A stretch of 64,000 nt of DNA from Lactarius indigo (taxonomy: Eukaryota > Basidiomycota > Agaricomycetes > Russulales > Russulaceae): assembly GCA_025766275.1 (NCBI GenBank), contig JAFKAC010000023.1:620001-684000 (forward strand), in the 5' to 3' direction. Of this stretch, positions 53,720 through 64,000 are shown piece by piece (position 1 is the stretch's first letter; each line of letters starts with the position of its first letter). The notes below the pieces were generated by a model that saw only the letters and a list, made by a program, of their open reading frames with translations, was not told where the DNA came from and did not search any database. A program made the position numbers and the translations under genes.

Positions 53720-54973
53720 CTGTACAGAGAGATGTCTGTGTGAGTTCGTGGCGGAGAGGATTCGGCGTTGAAGCTAAGTTAAAGGGCTAGTAAGCCAAAA
53801 GGGGAGTGAGTGGGATCGAAGGAGGCAGGACGTGGCGAGGCAACGGTGGGCTGGAGTCCGAAGTCGATAGTTCGGGCACTGGCAGATGGCTAAGACGAAG
53901 GCGAGGTCGAGGATATGGGCTTTGGGCGGCAGCTGGCTGGAAGACCGAGTGTAGCGGCTCGGCTGGCAATGACGAAGGTGACGGCGAAGGTAGGCCGTGG
54001 CGAGGTGACGGCAGGCTGGAGTCCGAAATTGACAATTTGGATGATGAAGATGATAGCTGCTTGTTGCGAGGGCTTCAGACTAGCACGGCGAGGATTAAAA
54101 CTTAGAGGCAGACAAATGAAGAGAAGAGGTGAACAATGGTTCCATTCCTGAGTCAGAGAGAACGTCTTAAATACATGGAAGCCAGTATGTGACGCGATCT
54201 GAGGCTAAGTCGAATGTATAGTGTGAGTAATGGTAGGGGGACGGAAGGGAAACAGAATGGATGGTGAACAGGACGACAAACGAAAGTGGCACAGGTACGA
54301 GCTAGCAGGGGATATGGGCGCGACCATGAGGAGAGCGCCCTCCTGAATCTAAGTAAAAGGAAGCGAGCATAGGAGACAAGAGACAATAGAAAATCGAGAC
54401 ACTATGACGCACGACAATGGGAATCCTTCTCCGACTCCAACAGCGGCGCAGAGGCTCGCGCGATTTTCAACGGCGTCTTGTGAGTGGGTAGGAGAACTGA
54501 CCGGGTGGATTGGCGGGAGACAAAGGGTGGAGACATAGGTTAGTGGAGTGAAAAAGGAGTGTTGACAGGTTGAAAGAAATCGACTATGATCGACGCAGGA
54601 ATGGGCGATGCGAAGAAAGGATGGGTCGGGCTGATGTTTGAGGCATGAGGCCTGGTGGTGATCTGCAGGTGTCCGGGGTCAGACAGGGCAGCGGCGACAA
54701 CGTGAGGGAATAGAGGGATGACAAGACAGAAAAGATTGAAACAGAGACGATGCGGCAAGGGTTGGATTATGAGTAGTATTAGCGTATGAGAGGGGGAATA
54801 AGGAAACGACGAGAACGAGGTCAGAAGGGATGGAGAGCAAAATATGCAAACAGCGACGATTTGACTTGAAATCCAGTGGCTGCAGTGGCTGAAGGATTTA
54901 GTTAACCGAGTATGGCCGAAACTAGCGAAAATAGACGTTTTCGGGCCCAGAGCCCGAGGGATCCTTACAGCGC
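53720..54973. mobile_element. 1.25-kb insert of unknown class within the Gypsy-C reverse transcriptase
   Basis: The reverse transcriptase text stops after LIDRI at about 53710 and resumes at LYSKLNIQWGYNNI at about 54975. The insert is GC- and purine-rich on the plus strand and has no transposase-like frame. Both ends begin with CTGTA when read inward (CTGTACAG left, CGCTGTAAGG right), and TACAG occurs at both borders (53723-53727, 54966-54970) as a possible target duplication. It contains a direct repeat of about 40 bp (53832 and 53997, core GGCTGGAGTCCGAA). It may be a non-autonomous DNA transposon or another repeat. Confidence 0.5.
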
Positions 54974-55968
54974 GGCTCTACTCCAAACTCAATATCCAAT
55001 GGGGGTACAATAACATCTGAATCAAACCAGGGGATGAATGGAAAGCGGTGTTCAAAACTAATCAGGGACTATTTGAACCCAGAGTCATGTTCTTCAGCCT
55101 TACCAACTCCCCCAGTACCTTCCAAACCATGATGGACACCATATTCTGGGAATTAGTATTGACAGGAGAAGTTATCATCTATATGGACAATATTCTAATT
55201 GCAACCGCAGATGATCGCACCCACCACAGACAGGTATTACACTGTGTTCTAGACCTTTGCAATGAACACGATTTATACATCAAACCAGAAAAATGCGTAT
55301 TCAAGGTCTATGAAGTGGAATACTTAGGGCTAATCATTGGACATGGCAAATTGCAAATGGACCCAGTAAAGGTGCAAGGCATATGAGACTGGAAGGCACC
55401 GAAATCCCTAAAAGAAGTGTGAGCCTTTTTAGGCTTTTGCAATTTCTACCGACAATTTATAAGGGGATTCTCCACAATAGCAAGACCACTCCACAACCTC
55501 ACAAAGAAGGACGTACTGTGGGATTGGACGGATGCCAGACAAAAGGCATTCGACACCATCAAGGAACGAATTAGTTCCAAACCAGTACTTCTATTCCCAA
55601 AATTAGACCAACCCTTTCAAAATCAAGGTGGATGCCTCCAGTTACGCCCTAGGAGTGGTACTAAACCAAAAAGGAGAAGACCAAAAAACACATCTGGTTG
55701 CGTTCTACTCCAAATCACTGACTGAAGCAGAATGCAACTACGACATCTACAATAGGGAATTATTAGCCATTGTCAAAGCCCTACGAACTTGGCACACATA
55801 TCTGATCGGTTCCCCCCACCTAATCACCATTCACATGGATCATGCCAACCTTCAGTACTGGAAGGAACCAAGGAAGATCAATCGACGTGTAGCACAAGAA
55901 TTCCAGGAACTTTCCGAGTACAATTTCGTACTCAAGCACATTCCTGGTACCAAAAATACCCAGGCAGA

Positions 55969-56625
55969 TGTTGATAAGTGACCCTTGCGCACTTAGTGGC
56001 TCATTCAGACCGGACTTACAGATACGGACTGCTGTAGATTAATTAGGACCGCTCTAGATTAGATTTGATCTGTACAATCTTGAACTTCTTTATCTATGAC
56101 ATCATCATATGGACATATCCAGACTGTTCATTATACTATGCGTTCTTGTATCTTTCTTTGTTCTCTTTTTGTCCTATCCTTATTATGATGTCATTATGAT
56201 ATCACTTACTTCTGGACTCTCCTTGTTCTTTCTGTCCTTGTTCTCAGAACATCCACTCCTTTGTCCATTTGTAGAACAATAACTGCCTTGTAGTATGTGA
56301 TTTGTGTTACATCTCTTGTATAGTGTCACTCCCAGAAAGTGTATAAGTAGAGTAGCATGTATGCTCCTGGTCCACATCAGTTCTCACTGTTTGTGTGCCA
56401 GGTAAACTCCCTTCTCTCCAATGTATATTATCAGTTCTCACTGTTTGTGTGCCAGGTAAGCTCCCTTCTCTCCAATGTATATTATCAGTTCTCACTGTTT
56501 GTGTGCCAGACAACTTCTTGCTTCACCTTGCTTGCAATCCCTGTTGCTGCTTCCAGCCACCCTTGATATCTCACCACAGTCTACTTTGTCACTGTGAGTA
56601 TCATCTCTATGTGTGCTGTTCATCA
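55969..56625 (+). repeat. Solo LTR of the Copia-A family (657 bp, TSD GCAGA)
   Basis: TGTTGATAAG...TGTTCATCA, flanked by GCAGA at 55964-55968 and 56626-56630. It has three tandem copies of a roughly 50-bp unit (phrase ATCAGTTCTCACTGTTTGTG near 56376, 56429 and 56485). Confidence 0.9.
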
Positions 56626-58332
56626 GCAGATTCCCTATCAAGACACCCTGACTATGACGATGATATGACAGATAACAACCACATTACGGTACTACTGGAA
56701 GAAGTGTTCCTAAAACTCACCCAGATGTCTATGCACGACATGGACATATGGACCCAGATTGCACAAAATATGGACGAGACAACACTTCTTCCATGGATCG
56801 AACCCCACAACCTGAAGAAACACAATGGGTTGTGGTGGAAAGGTGACGCTCTCGTTGTTGTGGGAAACAATGATCTTAAGCAGGGAGTAATCACCTTTTT
56901 CCACGACACTCCAAGCGCCAGACACCCAGGAATTGCAAACACCCTGGAACTAGTACAACGTGATTTTTGGTGGCCAAACATGCGAAAGGACGTGGAAGCC
57001 TACGTCAAAGGATGTGCCATGTGCCAAAGCAACAAGATCAACCCCCACCAACAAAAACCACACTTATTTCCCATCACCACAGACCCATCAGCCGAACCCT
57101 TTGAAGTAGTAGCCATGGACTTCATAGTCAAACTTCCTATGTCAAACGGATTTGACTCAATTCTCACCATCACCAATCACAACTGCTCAAAGGCATCAAT
57201 ATTCATCCCCTGTAATGAAACCATAATGTCAGAAGGAGTGGCCAAACTCTATCTCCAACATGTGTACCCTCATTACAGCCTACCCTGAAAAATCATATCT
57301 GACCAAGACCCCCGATTCACATCTGCCTTCATGAGACAGTTATGCAGCACTTTGGGGATCCAACAAAACATATCATCAGCATATCATCCCCAAACTGATG
57401 GCCAATCAGAATGCACCAATCAATGGCTGGAACAGTACTTGCGACATTGGTACAACATAAGACAAGACAATTGGGCAGAGGTCTTGCCTATGGCGCAATT
57501 CGTGCATAACTCCTGGAGGAACGCTATGACCAAACATTCTCCATTCTCACTCATTATGGGGTGGGAACCACGAACAACATGGAACCCCAAACCGTTGAGT
57601 TGTCCAGCAGTCAACCAACAATTGGAAGACCTATTGGTACTCAGACAACACACCCAAGACAGCATCAAACACGCGCAATATCTCATGGCGCAACGAGGCA
57701 AAACGGGGTTCACACCTTATCAACAAGGGGACCAAGTATGGCTAGAAGGAACAAATCTCCGTACCTTCTACCCCACAAGCAAACTTGCCCCAAAAAGATA
57801 TGGACCCTTCAAAATTATCAAGGTCCTATCAGACATCTCTTACGAACTCGAACTCCCTGCATCATGGAAGATCCACCCCGTGTTCCATGCAAACATTCTC
57901 ACACCATATAAGGAAACAGAGATACATAGCACAAACTTCACCTGACCTCCACCTGACCTTATCGATGGAGAAGAGGAGTATGAAGTGGAGTGAATTGAAG
58001 ATGCCCAGGAATGAGGATGAGGACGCAAACTCCACTTCCTAGTAAAGTGAAAGGGATTCCCCACAAGCAACAATACATGGGAACCAGCAACCCACATGAC
58101 ACATGTGCAAAATGCAATCCAAGACTATTACCGATCACACCCATCCGCTGCAGGGGCTGGATGAAAGATATAAAGAAACGCACAACTCTGTCCAAAGTCC
58201 CCAGCAACGCAATGGCCCTTACCCCAGTATCCGACACAACCCTCATCAATATTCTCAGCAACCCTCAGCTCAAAGCTGCCCTTAAATGAGGGATCGAAAC
58301 CATCGACATAACTGACATCCCCAGACTATCGC

Positions 58333-58805
58333 TGTAACGCCATCATGATGTTAGCTCGACTTGAGCTCGGTAAGTAAGGCGACTGGACTTAGCAAATCAT
58401 GTCTGAGATGTATGGCATGCAGGCAATCCTAGATGTTTGAAGACACTAGGGGATTGGCATTCTTCCTCCACAGTGAAGGCAGACTAGAGAAGACAAGGCA
58501 AGAAGTGACGATTGAAGAAGACCAAGATGGCGTATCTTGGTCTTCACAAGCCAGGTTAAATACAAGAAGAGCAGGCTTTCAAGCACTGCTATGAGTCACA
58601 GTATGCTAGCATCCAACGTGTCGTGTAAGTACCACAATCCTAATACTACTACTACCTGTACTAGGATCGAGTCATAGTCTCAGTCAGCAATCACACGCAA
58701 AACTCCTATTGTACTACATTGTAAACTCCTAAGTCCGTGACTAATATACCTTACTGCCATAGTCACAACTGGTACAGTAAGGGTCCAATGCGTGTAACTG
58801 TAACA
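58333..58805 (-). repeat. Gypsy-D 3' LTR (473 bp)
   Basis: Minus-strand TGTTACAG...GGCGTTACA, with TATTTAA and the same GAAGACCAAGAT / ATCTTGGTCTTC hairpin (about 58518-58546). The purine tract AAAAGGGGG on the minus strand lies at about 58809-58817. Confidence 0.85.
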
Positions 58806-58835
58806 TCACCCCCTTTTCAGTGTGAGTCCCCAGAC

Positions 58836-61800
58836 TCACCAAAAGTCCTGTGCTGGCCACATGGACTGCTCATCACTGATCCATTCAAACACGTTAGCCC
58901 TCTCCAGCCAATAGATGCAGTCCATCTTGTCATCCATCGCCACTAGCCGCATCGCTTGAAGCTGACGAATGCGAGCGGCGAGCCACTCTTCTTCGTATGC
59001 AGTGGCTCGATAGCGCATCACCTCCACAGTCAGGGACTCGTCCCCAATGTGGTTCAGTGTGCGGTCCATAATCTTGTCGGACGCAAGGATGACCAGATCC
59101 TCATGGGCGATGTGGGCGCATCCTGCAGCCAACAGCATCGGGAAGGCATAGAGGGGTTTGCCATGGAGGTGAGGGGAGCTGGGGATAAGTCCTAGCACGA
59201 ATGGGTTCGCACCTCTGACTATTTGAATGTGACTGGCATTCCTTTCTACGCTGTCGGGTCCAGTGATGGGGAAGTGAATGTAATGGGGCTGTCGATTCAC
59301 CCTGAACCCTTCAGGCACAAGGACCTGTGCAGGGTCATCGTTGTGCGTAATGGGGGTGTGAAGTGCAATGCTGGGCAGTCACACATGTCCTTGAGACATG
59401 GGGGTCCCATTGGTGTGGACAAGCCATGGGGTGATTCGGGAATCAGTAGGGTGGCTGTGCGTTCGAAGGAGGGGGTGTCTGACCAGGTAGTAATCTCCGT
59501 CCTCATAGTGAGCTTCATCATTAGGGAATGTAGCCTGCACTGCTGCAACTCGCTCAACCTCTTCTGCGCTAAGTGCAGCTGTTCATCTGCCCAGTCCTTT
59601 GCTAATCTCCACCAATCCTCCGCTGCTTCTAACTCCGGTTGGGTCTTCAAGGGGGTGCTTGGCAGGGAGAATTCCTCTTGTGCCGATGAGGTCATCACCT
59701 GGGGGGATGACCACGATGGGCTCACGATTGCCATCATTGTCTTGGAAGATGTGAGCGACGGCATGCTGCTTGTCATCAGGCTGGCGCATTGGGTTGGGGA
59801 ATCTCTGTAAGACATTAGCCCACTCTTGAGTGGTGATATGCCCTGCTTGCAAGTTTGCAGGTGTGTATGGAGTGAGCTGGACCAGTTGAACCACAGTTTC
59901 TTCGTTGTCTTTGATGAGGTTGGTGGCGTCTTGTGTGACTTGGTTGAGGAGGATCACTGTGGTGACATGTCTGAGAGGAGAAGTGGGCATAAGAGTGCGA
60001 GTGGATCGGATGTAGAGGGGATACTCCTCCTGGCTGTTGGGGGGTTGGCTTTTAAGTCATCTTACTGCCGTCTGGCCCGCCTGATATTCTGCAACTGCCT
60101 TGGGAGCAAAGACGTCATCCTTATCGACCCACTGATTCTCTGAGTCTGGATAGCCCTTCCATTTGATGAGGTACTGGAGTTTTCTCCGGTGACCATAATA
60201 CCGAGAATCTAGAACAGCCTCAACCTCGTATTCTTCCTCTCCTTCTATAAGATCTGGAGGTGGGTGAGGGAAGTTTTCACTGTGAAAGGTAGTGTTCTTG
60301 TAGGGCGTGAGAAGGTCTATGTGAAATACCAGGTGGATGCTCCACTGTGTGGGAAGCTTGAGGCGATAATTGTAAGGGGACATCACCTGGACTACTTTAA
60401 ACGGCCCATGGCGTTGCACCGCTAGTTTTGCTGTGGGCTGATTGGTTCTTAGGTGCTTCCCTTCTAGCCACACCTGATCACCAATTTGATACTGTGGGGT
60501 ATCTTTATGCTTGATCCAACTTTCTTGTGCCTTTTTGATAAGGTCCTGAGCCAGTTGCTGCACTTCTTTTAGTTGGGTTAGTCTGGTGATCACGTTTGGG
60601 ATAGGGGATGGCTTATCCGTCCAGTCAGCTGTTGGATTGTACCCCATCAGAAGCATGAATGGTGATTGTTTCATGTGTTCGTGGGGCCAATTGTTGTGAG
60701 TGAATTCTGCTATGGGGAGATACACCGCCCAGTTATCTTGACGTTCGTTGGCCCAGAACCGTAGGTATTGTTCGAGCCATTGATTGGTGCGTTTGGATTG
60801 CCCATCCATGTGTGGATGATACACCGTTGAGATATTCTGTTTGACATCCAGAATCCGACACACTTCTTTAGTGAATTTGGACGTAAATTGGGGGTCACGA
60901 TCACTGATAATTTTATGCAGTAGTCCAAATTGTTTGAACACGTGATTGATGTACAGGATGGCAGTTTCCTCCGCTGTGATTTCTTCGTTGCATGGGATGA
61001 ATATTGAGGCTTTGCTGCAATCATGATCTGTGACGGTGAGGATGCTATCATACGACTGAGAGACTGGTAATTTAGTGATGAAGTCTAATGCAATGGTGTG
61101 AAAAGGAGGGGCGTCCGTTATCGCAGTGATTGGGTGTAATGGTGCACAGGTCGGCCTGGTGTCAACCTTGTTTTGCTGGCACTCCGCACACCCTGTGACA
61201 TACTCATACACGTCTCGATGGAGGCAAGGCCACCAATAATGCCGCTCCACTATTCGTTGTGTGTGGCTGATCCCGGGGTGTCCGTGAACTGGAGGGTCGT
61301 GGTGGTCATGTATGATTGTTCGGTAGGCCACCATTGGTCCCATGACCACCAGTTGTCCATCTTTGTACCACTCTCCTTGTATCCTTTTGAGTTGATGAGC
61401 GTTGACCCAGGTTTTGATGATGGCAGGATCTTGTCGTTGCCTCAGTTGTTGTAACATGGGGTGTATTTCCACTGTGCAGGTGGCATTAGTGACTCGTATG
61501 AATACCTCTGGGGGTAGGATGACTACACCTTGGTTATCGTCTTCCCCCTGATCATAATCCAGTCGTCTTGATAAAGCATCTGCCCTGCCATTGTTCTTCC
61601 CCTTGATATGGTGGATTTCAAAATCGTATTCCATTAGTTCCAGTACTTCCTGGGCGACTCTTTGACTGATCTTTTGTGGTGTCTTCCAGTACTGCAAGTT
61701 CAGATGATCTGAGAATATCTTGATCTTGTGCGGGGAGCTGGCGAGTAAGGGTCTCCAATGTCGAAGGGCTTTAACAATGGCAAGGAGTTCCAGGATCAAA

Positions 61801-63590
61801 TATCGTAGTTGCACTCAGCTTCGCTCAGTGTCGCTGAATAGTATCCTATGGGGTGCTTGCACCCATCACTTTTCTTTTGTAGGAGCACAGCACCTACTGC
61901 GAATCCAGAAGTGTCGACTTCCAGTTCAAACTGGTCTTGTAAGTTAGGGTGCGCCAGCACCAGTTCTTCAGTGACGAGGCATTTCAGCATCTTAAATGCG
62001 CAGTCCTCGTCTTCTGTCCACTTCCATTCAGTGTCTTTCCTTGTAAGTCAGTTTAATGGTTGTGCATGTGTGGCGAAACCTCAGATGAATAGGTGGTAAA
62101 AGTTACAAAAGCCTAAAAAGGAGCGTACGTCCCTGACCTTGGTTGGTGTTGGCCAGTCCTTAATGCCGCGAACTTTTACTGGGTCCATGTGTGTTACCCC
62201 CTTTTCAAGGATTACCCCCAGGTAATCCATCTGAGGTTGGTGGAAGAGGCATTTCTTGAGTTTGAAGTACAGGTCATGTTCTTGGGCAACACGAAGAACA
62301 TCCATGACCACAGCGACATGATTGTTTAAGCCATGTCCTTCACGTGTTGTGATACCAATGTCGTCCATATAGACCCGAATGACCGTGCCATGGAGTTCAT
62401 GTTTGGCGATGGTGTCCCAGTAGATGTGGTTCATCATGGTTTGAAAGGTTGCTGGTGAGTTGGTAAGACCGAAGAACATGACTGTCGATTTGAAGAGGCC
62501 AAATTTTTGGTTTTAAAGGCAGCTTTTTCTTGATTGCCCTCTCGTATACGGATGTTGTTGTATCCCCAGCGAATGTCGAGTTTGGTGTAGATATGTGCGT
62601 TGCTGAGGTCATAAATAAGGTCCTGAATTAGGGGGAGGGGGTACTGGTTGCGTATAGTGTGGGAATTGATAATGCAGTAGTCCTGAATGGGGTGTAGTTT
62701 TCTGTCTTTCTTTTTGACAAAGAAGAAAGACGAGGCATATGGGGAAATGGAGGGTCGTAAATACCCCTGTTGCAGTTTTTCGTCCAAGAATTCCTTGAGC
62801 TTCCCCTCTTCTTCCTGCATTAGTGGGTATATTTTGCAATCTATGGCCGAAGGAGTGTTCGGCTTGAAGTCAATGGCATGATCCCATGGCCTAGCAGGGG
62901 GAAGCGTTGGGATGCTTCTTCGCTGAAGAGTTTCTGGAATGCTTGATACACTTCTGGTAGCTCCACAGGTTTCTCGTCCCCCTTTGCTTGGATTGCCAGC
63001 TCCATAGATGTAGTGGCACGTAAGTATGTATCCTCTTCATCTATGGCTGAGATGATATCCTCTTTCTGGTTGTCAGTGAGGGCAGTTGCAATGACAGTGT
63101 GGCGATGTAGACTGTCCTGTGTACTAATCACGACTGGCATGATTTCTTCGTGTATTACAGCATTGCACCAATTGATAGTTGGTTCATAAGTTGCCAACCA
63201 TGGGTATCCTAGGACGATTTCTTCGCTTCCAAGGTTTGTTATTAGGAACCGCATGGTCCTATGATATCCTTTGGCATACACGTCAAGATCGGTGAAATGA
63301 GTGATAGACCCAGCTTTGTTTTCCATGTTGTCTATATTCCAAATTTTTCACAGTTGAGGTAGTGGTTGGGTCCCAATGCCCATCCGTTTGGCGAAATTTG
63401 GGTGTATGAAGTTATTGGTGGCCCCTGAGTCCACCAATGCTTTTATGTCAGCCATTTGGTAATTTGTGCGAATTGAAACTGGAATTCAAAGGGAGCAAAA
63501 GCACATCACGATTACAGAATTACAATTTAAAGCCCTCACCCAGGCTGATGGGTTCAGGCGCTCCGAAAACCCTCTTTTCCCCACAAGTCC
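58836..63590 (-). pseudogene. pol: Gypsy-D Pol, several frame breaks
   Basis: On the minus strand, in order: RLNPSAWVRAL after the slippery site, protease (LVDSGATNNFI, about 63440) with a stop before IPVSIRTNYQ, a frame change near 62890, reverse transcriptase (SSFFFVKKKDRKLHPIQDYC; a frame change near 62500; YMDDIG at about 62365), a stop near 62095, RNase H (LEVDTSGFAVGAVLL) with a break near 61800, then a long open stretch with integrase (HGHPGISHT to CAECQQNK, ALDFITKLP, SDRDPQF, DGQSKRTNQW, where the conserved E is K), chromodomain (YLIKWKGYPDSENQWV), and the C-terminal extension in two pieces (59990-59583 and 59318-58836). The extension is recognisably the same as in Gypsy-A and Gypsy-B. 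Confidence 0.85.
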
Positions 63591-64000
63591 TGCAATATAA
63601 GGTCCTTTACTTTGTCTGGGGCATTGGCAACTCCCATAAGCCACTCTTTGGCGCATTCTTCTGTGGTTTTACTAGTCGATGTGGCCTGTATCTGGGCTGG
63701 TGGCACTTCTTATGCGTAATAGTTGGTTTCTGTCATCCGGATGTTGGAAGATCTGGGGTTTTGTGGCTGCCACTGTCAGGGCTGTCTAGGATGGGGGCAA
63801 TTTCGTGAGAGATGCCCAGGTGCATTGCAGTTATAGCATAACACCGTCCTTAGATCTCGTTGAGACCCCCCTCTCCCTCATCCCCTCACTCCCGGTCCTC
63901 CTCTTGGCAGAAACAGGGGTATGTTAGTATACAGTGGTTTGCTGTAGTCAATTTCTTTGGATCCAGCCAATCGGGCTTTGGTTCTTGTTCTGTCTGCTGA
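63558..64000 (-). pseudogene. gag: Gypsy-D Gag, C-terminal end (partial)
   Basis: Minus-strand reading shows an Arg/Gly box, the CCHC knuckle CYNCNAPGHLSRNC (about 63845-63804), ECAKEWLMGVANAPDKVKDL and ILQDLWGKEGF, then the stop. This matches the end of Gypsy-A Gag (EQAKEWLTQVANSTDEVKDL). At least two stops (near 63870 and 63785) interrupt it. The rest lies beyond the window. Confidence 0.75.
63566..63572 (-). promoter_or_regulatory. GGGTTTT minus-1 slippery site of Gypsy-D
   Basis: Minus-strand GGGTTTT, at the position equivalent to that in Gypsy-A and Gypsy-B, just before the gag stop. Confidence 0.65.

Larger units (their letters stand above)
52715..58040 (+). pseudogene. pol: Gypsy-C Pol, multiply broken
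   Basis: Recognisable in order: RLNPAAWARAL at the gag junction, protease (LIDSGATNNFI, about 52847), reverse transcriptase (SPFFFIKKKDGKLCPVQDYH about 53586; after the insert LFEPRVMFFSLTNSPSTFQ and YMDNIL, where the active-site D-D pair has become D-N), RNase H (VDASSYALGVVL), integrase finger (HPGIANTLE to CAMCQSNK), integrase core (AMDFIVKLP, SDQDPRF, DGQSECTNQW, where the usual E before R is kept but R is C), and a chromodomain with several stops. At least ten in-frame stops occur, most of them TGA at arginine positions. It cannot be functional. Confidence 0.85.
50476..58332 (+). mobile_element. Gypsy-C: old, heavily mutated Gypsy retrotransposon, split by Gypsy-D
   Basis: It has a 585-bp 5' LTR, a self-primer-like site, gag and pol with protease, reverse transcriptase, RNase H, integrase and chromodomain in the usual order. 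It is interrupted by a 1.25-kb insert (about 53720-54973) and a Copia solo LTR (55969-56625), and is cut at 58332 by the Gypsy-D LTR. Its 3' LTR should lie beyond the window. Many TGA codons stand where arginine or tryptophan is expected. Confidence 0.85.
58333..64000 (-). mobile_element. Gypsy-D: Gypsy retrotransposon running past the window end
   Basis: On the minus strand the 3' LTR (58333-58805), purine tract, pol and the end of gag are visible. The 5' LTR lies right of 64000. It is inserted into the 3' part of Gypsy-C with ATCGC at its left flank (58328-58332). Several frame breaks in pol show that it is defective. Confidence 0.88.

Noticed and set aside
56376..56520. Regular repeats considered as a possible CRISPR array
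   Set aside because: There are only three units, with near-identical sequence throughout (no unique spacers), inside an LTR of a fungal genome.
56395..56640. Open frame joining the Copia solo LTR to the Gypsy-C integrase region
   Set aside because: The left part is translated LTR tandem repeat. The target duplication GCAGA shows the true frame continues from 55968.

Overview
The window looks like a repeat-rich region of a basidiomycete (Agaricomycete-type) fungal genome. The reasons are short GT-AG introns of about 45-70 bp, proteins with the DUF6535 domain (a mushroom-forming fungus family), a multi-exon fungal MFS transporter, and nested chromodomain-bearing Ty3/Gypsy and Ty1/Copia retrotransposons. 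No rRNA, tRNA or CRISPR array was recognised.

The left 17 kb is the gene-bearing part. Three tandem paralogues of a DUF6535 membrane protein (736-3918, 5607-8787, 13315-16432) lie on the minus strand with the same four-exon plan. A fourth, internally deleted remnant sits at 1-385. A minus-strand MFS transporter (9965-11770) lies between copies two and three. From 17.1 to 22.35 kb two minus-strand multi-exon genes follow each other: a seven-exon gene of unknown function, and a larger transposase-like protein with a SAP-like motif near its C-terminus. The larger gene is cut at 22352 by a Gypsy LTR. These two may form a little-described two-gene basidiomycete mobile element.

The right 42 kb is almost entirely nested retroelements. 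Gypsy-A (22353-30217, plus) keeps both 513-bp LTRs but has two TGA stops in pol, and it abuts a 5'-truncated Copia-A (30218-33758) without matching target duplications. Gypsy-B (37537-45435, minus) is complete: 542-bp LTRs, open gag and pol, and a perfect GAAAG duplication. It interrupts a hAT transposase. Copia-B (from 46219) is broken by two inverted solo LTRs of one family, by a Copia solo LTR, and by the decayed Gypsy-C (50476-58332). Gypsy-C itself carries a 1.25-kb insert, another Copia solo LTR, and Gypsy-D (58333 to beyond the window end). At most insertion points, removing the insert and one target duplication restores the host reading frame.

The Gypsy elements share a consistent and unusual design. 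They have a Tf1-type self-priming signal: 11 nt just downstream of the LTR TATA box are complementary to the primer-binding site, within a perfect 12-bp hairpin. The leader is free of AUG although the gag frame is open through it. A canonical GGGTTTT minus-1 slippery heptamer lies at the gag/pol overlap. Pol carries an extension of about 400 residues after the chromodomain. Most nonsense codons and LTR differences are changes at CpG, mainly CGA to TGA, which points to cytosine-methylation-driven decay.
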